Source: Ricordea florida
Lineage: Eukaryota > Cnidaria > Anthozoa > Corallimorpharia > Ricordeidae
Assembly (NCBI GenBank): GCA_949710005.1
Contig: OX453276.1
Location: 2,495,201-2,559,200, forward strand
DNA: 64,000 bases
Direction: 5' to 3'
The position numbers and the translations under genes are program-made. The notes below the pieces were generated by a model. That model was not told where the DNA came from. It did no database searches and worked only from the letters and a program-made list of their open reading frames with translations. Positions 58,094 through 64,000 of this stretch are shown here, one piece after another. The stretch's first letter is position 1; every line of letters starts with the position of its first letter.

Positions 58094-58125
58094 TGTTATG
58101 TAACCAGTATTTTGGTTATATAACA
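58094..58125 (+). terminator. Conserved hairpin after the 130 aa gene, element 2
   Basis: TGTTATGTAACCA, a 6-nt loop, TGGTTATATAACA: 13-bp stem with one G-U pair on the plus strand. The two bases flanking the loop differ from the 62531 copy but change together, so pairing is kept. It separates the two halves of the morphogenesis block. Confidence 0.7.
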
Positions 58126-58144
58126 CAAGTATATTTATTATGAT

Positions 58145-58246
58145 TTACATGAGACTCCCATCATCAGAATCTTCTTCTTCTTCATATTCAGATTTTTCCA
58201 TTTCTTCAGCCGCAGATTTACTATCTGAAATAGTTAATCTTTTCAT
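58145..58246 (-). CDS. Possible small acidic 33 aa protein antisense to the block, element 2
   Basis: Short ATG-started frame, Glu/Asp/Ser-rich (KSEYEEEEDSDDGSLM). It lies where element 1 has its antisense 53/39 aa pair and converges on the hairpin at 58094. No sequence similarity to the element 1 peptides. An equally long open frame on the plus strand weakens the call. Confidence 0.3.
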   Translation of the reverse strand: MKRLTISDSKSAAEEMEKSEYEEEEDSDDGSLM

Positions 58247-58268
58247 TTCTTTGTTTGGTGTTTTTCAA

Positions 58269-58288
58269 TCTAAAGATTTCTTACTGAT
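58269..58288 (+). promoter_or_regulatory. Late-type promoter motif before the coiled-coil gene, element 2
   Basis: TCTAAAGATTTCTTACTGAT, then GAGTAAAAAAATC and ATG at 58302. It decides the start: the in-frame ATG at 58140 lies upstream of the promoter. Confidence 0.72.
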
Positions 58289-58301
58289 GAGTAAAAAAAT
58301 C

Positions 58302-59522
58302 ATGGCAGAATATATACCATTAGAAGATTTGTCAAAAGGAACTGATGATGGTGGGGGTAATGATGATACAGTTTATTTATCTCCAAACACATCTACATCT
58401 GTTGATCAAGAATATCTTGGTTACGACGAATATATGGAAGAAAGAAAACGACTTCAATGGGAAATAAAAGATGAAGAGAAAAAAACACCAAATATTGTAG
58501 AAAGAGATGAGAAATATGACATAAGACGAGAAGCTGGTCAGGAACTTAAACGATATTTACCAACTTTCAATCCTAATGATGCGACATTTAATGTAACATA
58601 TGGAGAAGATGGTAGTATATTAGCAGAATTTAGTAATAGAAAGGGTTCTGCACCACACGTCATACTTACTAAAGATAAAGTTCTTATGCTTGAAGATTTA
58701 CCAAAAACAATGAGAAAAGCTCTAGGTGCTGATTATGAAACAATGTTAGATAAATATAATGATGCCGTATCGCAATTGAATGAAGAAAAAGAAAAACATA
58801 ATGAATTACTTTCCGCAGTACAAGGAATAGATTCACTTTTAGCAACAAGAACGGAGGAGATTAGTGGATATGTAGAAAGAGAAAAAGAACTGCGCCAATT
58901 CATTGAAAAAATACAGGTGGAAGAAGCAGAGAATAAAAGCCTTTTTGATAAAGCCGCTAAACAGAATATAGAATTAAAAATACAAGCAGAGAGACTTTTT
59001 GAAGAACTAAAATTATGCAAAGAGGAAATAGACAAAAATAAGAAGGGAAAATCAAATTTAACAAAGTTAGAACAAAGTAAAGAAAGATTAAAAGCTGAGA
59101 ATGATAAATTAAAAGAACAACTTAGAAATAAAACAATTTCATACGATGAACAAATATCAGAAATTCAAGCCAGAAAAGACGAAATAATTAAAAATTTACC
59201 GCTTAGGGAGAGGTTAAAGTATATATTCAAAAAGTATGGTTTTACAGTTTTTGCTGTTATTAGTGCTGTAGGTGTCATCATTGGGGTTATAGTTTCTAAT
59301 CTTTCTAAAGGTTTATCAACATTAGGCAGGGGAGTTGGTAATGGTTTGAAAACTCTTGGTAAAAAATTAGGTGAAATATTGCCAGGAATGGTTGGTGCAA
59401 TAGTTAGCTTTCTCTTCAAAACGGCTGGACAAGTTATTGGATTTTTAGGTGAAAATGCTTGGCTTTTGATAATGGCTGTAGTTCTATATTTTGTGGAAAG
59501 TATAAAAAAGAAGAGAAAGTAG
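58302..59522 (+). CDS. Coiled-coil protein with C-terminal membrane region (406 aa), element 2
   Basis: Homologue of the 427 aa protein of element 1. Start at 58302 from the promoter motif and by comparison, removing 54 codons of the longer frame. N-terminal 110 residues are acidic and poorly conserved. A long coiled coil follows (about 185-290), then the strongly conserved tail: FTVFAVISAVGVIIGVIVS, LSTLGRGVGNGLKTLGKKLG, and the last TM AWLLIMAVVLYFVES with a KKKRK end. The contrast between variable head and fixed tail suggests that the membrane part carries the shared function. Role unknown. Confidence 0.77.
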   Translation: MAEYIPLEDLSKGTDDGGGNDDTVYLSPNTSTSVDQEYLGYDEYMEERKRLQWEIKDEEKKTPNIVERDEKYDIRREAGQELKRYLPTFNPNDATFNVTYGEDGSILAEFSNRKGSAPHVILTKDKVLMLEDLPKTMRKALGADYETMLDKYNDAVSQLNEEKEKHNELLSAVQGIDSLLATRTEEISGYVEREKELRQFIEKIQVEEAENKSLFDKAAKQNIELKIQAERLFEELKLCKEEIDKNKKGKSNLTKLEQSKERLKAENDKLKEQLRNKTISYDEQISEIQARKDEIIKNLPLRERLKYIFKKYGFTVFAVISAVGVIIGVIVSNLSKGLSTLGRGVGNGLKTLGKKLGEILPGMVGAIVSFLFKTAGQVIGFLGENAWLLIMAVVLYFVESIKKKRK

Positions 59523-59523
59523 G

Positions 59524-59542
59524 TCTAAAGATATCATGTTGA
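59524..59542 (+). promoter_or_regulatory. Late-type promoter motif before the 196 aa gene, element 2
   Basis: TCTAAAGATATCATGTTGA, 15 bases before the ATG at 59558, directly after the preceding stop. Confidence 0.6.
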
Positions 59543-59557
59543 GTAGTAAAATACAAT

Positions 59558-60148
59558 ATGGATGAATACAATAGAATTTACCCTGTATTGCCTAATAATC
59601 CTGATCCAATTAATTTCAGGCTGCAAAAATCAAGCGAAGTATTACAAAATCTTGAGAAAGAAATTAAACATTACGAAGAAGTAAGGAAAAAATATAATAG
59701 AGCTAGAGGAATATGTACAAAAATTAGTGTTTCTGGTGGTTTGATTTCAGTTATTCTATCAGCAAGCGGTTTAGGAACCTCTCTCACGGGTTTTGGTGCT
59801 ATTGTTGGTGTGCCTTTAGGGGTTGTCGGTGGTTTTTTTGGTGGATTATCGGTTGGATTTGGTTTTGCTTCTAAAAGACTTTCTGGTAAAGTTAGTAAAC
59901 ACGAACAAACCGCTGCAATTGCAAAATCAAAATTAAACACAATCAACGATTTAGTTTCAAAAGCTTTGAAAGATAATGTTATATCCGATCAAGAATTTTC
60001 TATAATTTTAGCGGAATTGGAAAAGTTTCAAAAACTAAAACAAGAAATCAGACAAAAATTTAGAAAAGACACAGAAAAAAACTTGGATATGTCTGTGATA
60101 AGGAGAGAAGTGCGCGAAAATCTATTAAAAGAACTTACCGGACATTAA
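59558..60148 (+). CDS. Gly-rich membrane protein (196 aa), element 2
   Basis: Counterpart of the 198 aa protein: charged head, small-residue hydrophobic segment (SASGLGTSLTGFGAIVGVPL, then GVVGGFFGGLSVGFGFAS), and a charged helical tail (SDQEFSIILAELEKF). The stop TAA at 60146-60148 is overlapped in the -1 frame by the conserved 72-nt segment. Confidence 0.7.
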   Translation: MDEYNRIYPVLPNNPDPINFRLQKSSEVLQNLEKEIKHYEEVRKKYNRARGICTKISVSGGLISVILSASGLGTSLTGFGAIVGVPLGVVGGFFGGLSVGFGFASKRLSGKVSKHEQTAAIAKSKLNTINDLVSKALKDNVISDQEFSIILAELEKFQKLKQEIRQKFRKDTEKNLDMSVIRREVRENLLKELTGH

Positions 60149-60216
60149 AAATTTCATATGAGAGAACTGATGTTGGTTGTAATTGTTTTGCTGGTATTAG
60201 AAGAGAAGTTAATTGA
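60145..60216 (+). other. 72-nt segment conserved as codons in the -1 frame, element 2
   Basis: Begins one base before the stop of the 196 aa gene and reads LKISYERTDVG then NCFAGIRRE to a TGA. The length, frame offset and most residues equal those of the element 1 segment. Of ten codon differences five are silent and two conservative. A competing ATG frame (60158-60235, 25 codons, hydrophobic) is not conserved, since element 1 has a stop in it. Confidence 0.65.
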
Positions 60217-60271
60217 ATTTACATCTTATTCTTAATCTAAAGACCGGTTTATTTGAAACACAAAGAATAAG

Positions 60272-61861
60272 ATGTTATTGGATGATTTCAAAAATCGTTA
60301 CTCAAACGCGAACCTCAATAAATTTACATTTGTGAATGATTCGTATGGTGGATATATTAAATGGAAAGTTAATGGAATGACTGTAATGTCTTATGATGAT
60401 CCTTCTGGAAAAACATGGACCGATGATCTTCCTTCTAATTTGAAAACATTATTATGGAAAGATTTAGGGTTAGAAAATGGTTCGTTTCCAGAAAGTTTAT
60501 CATCTACAAAAAACTCATATCCAATACCCGGTATTAAATTCAATGAATCTGCAAAAAATGTAACAAAAATGTTAACTATTTTAAATATATATGTTTCAGA
60601 TAAAGATAACTTCATTTCTCCCATGAAAAATGTATTTAAAAATCAAACTGTAGGACTTACTAGCGGTAAAGAAGCTAGAGCTTGGTTGAATAAACCAAAT
60701 ATTAATCACTGGCCACAACAGTTAAACATGGCAGTTTGGTGTGCAACATCTGGATGCGGTGTAAGTTTAAATGATAGTTTAAATTACCCAAAAGTTATTA
60801 GAAGTTTTTTTATATTTCACATTTACTTTACAATAAGAAGAATATTATATGAATTATCTGTACCATTACCCGGTGAACAAACTTTTTCTTTAAAAAATAA
60901 TCCATACAACAAAAATTCTTATAATCGTTTATGCGCAGAATTTGGCTTAAGCAATAATCAAGATTATAAAGGATTAAATAAACCTTTGGCTGATTTTAGA
61001 TGGAAAGGGGGTGCAAATCACGGTGTTGGAGATGTATTCATTGATTATGGAAAAGGATATGTACCCCCCGGAAGTGTTCCCGGAAGCGCTAGTGGGCAAG
61101 CGATAGGTGGTGGAAATCAAGATGTCAGAATTATAAGGAGCTACGATCCTGATGCAAATATTTGGCCAAGCGGTTCAAATAGATTTTCCGATGATGGTGG
61201 TAAAAAAATAGATGGGAATTTAATATCTATGCTTCGAAATGATTATTTTGTTGATTTTCAATATGCGTGGTTTATACCAGAATCTGGATATGGATTAACA
61301 AATGCTGGGTTAGGAAGAATAAATAGATCGGTTGAAGCTTTTGTTTATTGCGTTTTGGGGGCCCAAGTTAATACTAGGAATTCAATTATTGGTAATGGCG
61401 GGAGAGCATTTGAAACCCAGCAAGAATTTATAGATTTATTTGAAAGCTCTGTGATTGAAAATGATATCGCAAATTCAAATCAAAGATATCAAATGGCAGT
61501 TCAAGAATCAAAAGTACGGCTTGATTTGGCTATAGCTCCTAATGTTTTGTTGATGCCAAGCAATTTAATTATAAATACAGAAAGCGTTATTGGATACAAT
61601 AATAATCTGAAAATAGCAACAGAAGATATGAAATTTGGGATAAATAATTCAATAAATGTTGGAACAAAAAATGTTGGAATAACCCATAGTTTAGGAACAT
61701 CAAAGGTTTTATTTAATACTAATTCTCAACCAAGGAAACCTAAATTAAAAAATAGCGATGAATCAAACAAAACAGATAATATAGAAACATCTTCCCATCA
61801 AAATACTCTTATTGTTTTAATATTTGCTGGAGGATTATTATCTTGGTTTTTATTTCGATAA
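60272..61861 (+). CDS. Conserved 529 aa virion-associated protein with C-terminal TM anchor, element 2
   Basis: Homologue of the 512 aa protein: YGGYIKWKVNGMTVM near the N-terminus, HWPQQLNMAVWCATSGCG, RLCAEFGLS, a Gly-rich middle with an insertion relative to element 1 (about residues 268-285), a C-terminal Ser/Asn/Lys linker, and one TM helix (LIVLIFAGGLLSWFLF). Upstream is a TCTAAAGA motif without the full late extension. Function unknown. Confidence 0.75.
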   Translation: MLLDDFKNRYSNANLNKFTFVNDSYGGYIKWKVNGMTVMSYDDPSGKTWTDDLPSNLKTLLWKDLGLENGSFPESLSSTKNSYPIPGIKFNESAKNVTKMLTILNIYVSDKDNFISPMKNVFKNQTVGLTSGKEARAWLNKPNINHWPQQLNMAVWCATSGCGVSLNDSLNYPKVIRSFFIFHIYFTIRRILYELSVPLPGEQTFSLKNNPYNKNSYNRLCAEFGLSNNQDYKGLNKPLADFRWKGGANHGVGDVFIDYGKGYVPPGSVPGSASGQAIGGGNQDVRIIRSYDPDANIWPSGSNRFSDDGGKKIDGNLISMLRNDYFVDFQYAWFIPESGYGLTNAGLGRINRSVEAFVYCVLGAQVNTRNSIIGNGGRAFETQQEFIDLFESSVIENDIANSNQRYQMAVQESKVRLDLAIAPNVLLMPSNLIINTESVIGYNNNLKIATEDMKFGINNSINVGTKNVGITHSLGTSKVLFNTNSQPRKPKLKNSDESNKTDNIETSSHQNTLIVLIFAGGLLSWFLFR

Positions 61862-61895
61862 AAATTAATCTAAACATATATCCTATAAATGAAAA

Positions 61896-62525
61896 ATGCT
61901 TAGTATTACAATGTATACTGCAGAAACTAGGGTTTATTTAGACCCTCCACTCAAAAATATTCAAGAGATACAACTCCTGGATTGTAATATTAAAACAAAA
62001 AAAAGACTAATAACTTTAAGGAATCAAGAAAAAATAACTGATGAACAAGATAAGCCTTTAGTAATATTTAATCCAGGGATATATTCCATAAATGATATAA
62101 AAATATTAATTGAGCTCAGCGAAAAGGGTAAAAATATAACAATGATTATCGGAGATAATTTTGCTTACATAATCAACAATAAACCATTTAACATTAAATT
62201 TAGCCAGGGTTTGCAAAATTCCTTGGGGGTGCCAGAGGTTTTATTTAAAATAAATCAAATAGATATAACTATAAAAGAACCTTTGAGACTTTTATGCAGC
62301 ATAGTTGATAATAGAATGTCATACACGAATAAAGGTAAAAATGAAATTGTAAAAATACAACCATCCCAATTGCTAGCAAACATCCCATCAAAAGATTATC
62401 CATCTATTCCAATTAAAAAATATGATAACTTGATTAATCACTTTGATTTAACCATTTTAGACTCTGATTGGAAAAGGTTTTATCTAAAAGGAGAATCTGT
62501 AACTTTTAGTTTAAGATTTAAATAA
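61896..62525 (+). CDS. Penton-like minor capsid protein (209 aa), element 2
   Basis: Same start (MLSITMY) and the same C-terminal signature (LLANIPSKDYPSIPIKKYDN, then SVTFSLRF) as the element 1 protein, with a divergent middle. Last gene of the block, ending 5 bp before the conserved hairpin. Predicted vertex protein, single jelly roll. Confidence 0.75.
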   Translation: MLSITMYTAETRVYLDPPLKNIQEIQLLDCNIKTKKRLITLRNQEKITDEQDKPLVIFNPGIYSINDIKILIELSEKGKNITMIIGDNFAYIINNKPFNIKFSQGLQNSLGVPEVLFKINQIDITIKEPLRLLCSIVDNRMSYTNKGKNEIVKIQPSQLLANIPSKDYPSIPIKKYDNLINHFDLTILDSDWKRFYLKGESVTFSLRFK

Positions 62526-62530
62526 ATTTT

Positions 62531-62563
62531 TGTTATGTAACTATTATATTTAGTTATATAACA
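62531..62563 (+). terminator. Conserved hairpin at convergent gene ends, element 2
   Basis: TGTTATGTAACTA, 7-nt loop, TAGTTATATAACA, stem of 13 with one G-U pair on the plus strand. It lies between the penton gene end (62525) and the convergent broken gene end (62586). The same position and polarity relative to the penton gene as in element 1. Confidence 0.75.
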
Positions 62564-62585
62564 TCAATCTTCTTCACCCCCATCT

Positions 62586-63190
62586 TTATTTCAAATCTCT
62601 TAACTCTTCAAAATCAATACACCAATCTAAATACCTATATGGATGCCATGCTACTGTCATTAATTCATCATGTAATGGCTTGTAAAATAACTCTTTATGC
62701 TCAATCTTATATTCACTTAAATCAACACTTACATGTATTTTTTTTATTATAAAATTTTTATCAAATACATCAATTTTACATTCATCATCATGATAAGCAA
62801 GATAAACATCATTTTCATAAAAATGACTAATTTCCATTCCGTTTGCAATAATTATACCATAATGTGGATCAAAATCATATTCATATTCATTTTCAATAAA
62901 ATCATAATTAGCTATTTTTAAAATTTTTTTCGCAAATTTATTAGTGTTAATACCACTAACTCCAAAATTTGTTTCTTCGCCAAAGTAAATATAATGTTCA
63001 AAAACATAATTTTTATTATAATATACTACATCAAAATTTATTGGATAATAAAAAGTAATTTTTTGATTATAATAAATTATATATTCCCTATTTTTTGTTA
63101 AATTTTTTAATAAGTTTTCTTTTATTTCTTCTATAAAATCACAAATATTAAGCTTCTTATTGTTTAAATATTTAATATTTAATTTTTCAT
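62586..63190 (-). pseudogene. Homologue of the 187 aa protein with a frameshift just after the start, element 2
   Basis: The C-terminal block (KPLHDELMTVAWHPYRYLDW, then IDFEELRDL) clearly matches the 187 aa gene of element 1. The matching frame is open from 63185 to 62586, but the only well-placed ATG (63190) is followed by a run of five A and reads into a stop at once. The frame would be restored by one more A or two fewer. The first in-frame ATG is at 62837, giving just 83 codons. It is driven by the early-type motif at the inner edge of the right TIR. Either a recent null allele or an assembly error in a homopolymer. Confidence 0.75.
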
Positions 63191-63214
63191 TGTTTTATTT
63201 TATTTTATATTTTC

Positions 63215-63230
63215 TCTTTAAACCATAATT
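63215..63230 (-). promoter_or_regulatory. Early-type promoter motif at the TIR inner edge, right
   Basis: AATTATGGTTTAAAGA on the minus strand, mirror of 49339-49354, here facing the broken 187 aa homologue. Confidence 0.65.
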
Positions 63231-63236
63231 AAATTT

Positions 63237-63677
63237 TTATTTATTTTTTATTCTACATTCCTTACAAGAATATTTTTGTTTACCATGTTCACATATTTGC
63301 GATCCCCCGCATTCTTTGCATTGTTGTTTTTGTTTATTGTGTTCGCATATTCGCGACCCACCGCATTCTTTACACTGATATTTATATTTATCATGTTCGC
63401 ATATTTGTGACCCACCGCATTCTTTACACTGATGCTTATTTTTATTGTGTATGCATATTTGCGACCCACCGCATTCTTTACAAAAATATCTACAAATTCC
63501 ATGAATACAAACATAATTATTATTAATGTTAACTTTTTGTTTTATCTCATCATCCGCAAATTTTCCTATCTCTTCAATCAATTCTGCTTTATTCATTCCA
63601 TATAATCTTTTAATTTTAAACTCTGCAGCAATTTTTTTCAATTGCGGTAAATATAATTTTTGTAGTTTTTGTTCCAT
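63237..63677 (-). CDS. SAP-like plus Cys/His-repeat protein (146 aa), TIR copy, right
   Basis: Protein identical to that at 48892-49332, with its own copy of the early-type motif at 63704-63719. Transcribed inward toward the broken 187 aa homologue. Identity of the two copies implies either recent insertion or ongoing arm-to-arm copying. Confidence 0.78.
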   Translation of the reverse strand: MEQKLQKLYLPQLKKIAAEFKIKRLYGMNKAELIEEIGKFADDEIKQKVNINNNYVCIHGICRYFCKECGGSQICIHNKNKHQCKECGGSQICEHDKYKYQCKECGGSRICEHNKQKQQCKECGGSQICEHGKQKYSCKECRIKNK

Positions 63678-63703
63678 AATTAATTTAATGAGGCTACCCC
63701 ATT

Positions 63704-63719
63704 TCTTTAAATCATAATT
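63704..63719 (-). promoter_or_regulatory. Early-type promoter motif before the TIR gene, right
   Basis: AATTATGATTTAAAGA, mirror of 48850-48865. Confidence 0.6.
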
Positions 63720-64000
63720 TAATTTTTTTTATTTTCCTGAAATCTTGAATAAAATAAAATTGATTTTTTATTTTTACATTTTTTTATTTTGGGGTTGAGC
63801 TTAGAAATCTTGAATAAAATAAAATTGATTTTTTATTTTTACATTTTTTTATTTTGGGTTAGATCTTGAATAAAATAAAATAAAATTGATTTTTTATTTT
63901 TACATTTTTTTATTTTGGGGTTGATCTTGAATAAAATAAAATTGATTTTTTATTTTTACATTTTTTTTATTTTGGGTTAGATCTTGAATAAAATAAAATA

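Larger units (their letters stand above)
48390..64000 (+). mobile_element. Element 2: Maverick/Polinton (adintovirus-like), right tip outside the window
   Basis: Starts (A)GTAGGGAAAATATACCGG. The visible 786 bp of the right arm mirror the left arm with no length difference, predicting an end near 64179 and a length of about 15.8 kb. It carries the same capsid block, ATPase and integrase as element 1 but a different polymerase, different TIRs and a gene duplicated within the TIRs. Core genes are open; one accessory gene is frameshifted. The target duplication cannot be checked inside the window. Confidence 0.93.
63215..64000 (-). repeat. Element 2 right TIR, visible 786 bp
   Basis: Inverted copy of 48569-49354 with no insertion or deletion. 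It includes subterminal units seven to four and the edge of the third. Units three to one and the tip lie beyond the window. Confidence 0.93.

Noticed and set aside
58140..58301. 54-codon N-terminal extension of the element 2 coiled-coil protein
   Set aside because: The late-type promoter lies at 58269-58288, downstream of that ATG, and the element 1 homologue starts at the equivalent of 58302.
60158..60235. 25-codon hydrophobic peptide starting ATGAGAGAACTG in element 2
   Set aside because: The same ATG in element 1 meets a stop after five codons. Conservation follows the other frame.

Overview
ORGANISM AND SETTING. The window looks like genomic DNA of a cnidarian, most likely a coral or sea anemone. 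The reasons are a NACHT-LRR immune receptor of the kind expanded in corals, a DZIP3-HEPN-type gene with a GT-AG intron, a secreted PAN/Apple exon, and dense layers of MITEs, LINE, MULE, piggyBac, BEL/Pao and Helitron debris. The species call is inference from recognised families; no search was run.

LAYOUT. Bases 1-25016 and 40982-48390 are host DNA packed with transposon remnants. Bases 25022-40976 are a complete Maverick/Polinton (adintovirus-like) endogenous viral element of 15,955 bp (element 1), with terminal inverted repeats (TIRs) and a 5-bp target duplication, ATTTG. A second, related element (element 2) starts at about 48390 in the opposite orientation and runs off the window end. Its TIR arms are collinear base for base (the two coordinates always sum to 112569), so its right end should lie at about 64179, roughly 179 bp past the window.

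HOW THE VIRAL GENES WORK TOGETHER. Both elements carry the same morphogenesis block in the same order: major capsid protein, A32-like packaging ATPase, a 172-178 aa protein, a basic single-TM protein, two small membrane proteins (72 and 130 aa), a coiled-coil membrane protein, a glycine-rich membrane protein, a 512-529 aa protein with a C-terminal TM anchor, and a penton-like minor capsid protein. Both have a DD(~34)E retrovirus-type integrase divergent to the capsid block. The replication gene differs. Element 1 has one lineage of protein-primed-type DNA polymerase B (1493 aa). Element 2 has a clearly different one (1332 aa) with an HNH/endonuclease-VII-like insert. Polymerase and TIR have been exchanged around a conserved capsid-integrase core.

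REGULATION SEEN IN SEQUENCE. Replication-side and accessory genes follow AATTATGRTTTAAAKA. Most morphogenesis genes follow TCTAAAGATTTCTTAMTGAT or TTTAAAG variants. The capsid gene follows AAAGTATCTTATAAAT. In both elements the inner edge of each TIR ends in the early-type motif, so the two TIR arms put one promoter in front of two different genes. A hairpin, TGTTATGTAAC...GTTATATAACA, sits at convergent gene ends. Nearly all reading frames are open, so both insertions look young. The clear break is a homopolymer frameshift in the element 2 copy of the 187 aa gene. A 72-nt segment just past the glycine-rich membrane gene is conserved as codons in the -1 frame in both elements and is the least explained piece of the system.

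NESTING. Element 1 lies inside what looks like a MULE transposon (transposase pseudogene at 22808-24214; related inverted ends at 22671-22740 and 41158-41252). A LINE 3' fragment is also inserted in that MULE. Element 2 lies inside the third copy of a TATA-box-bearing repeat, whose intact second copy gives the empty site.
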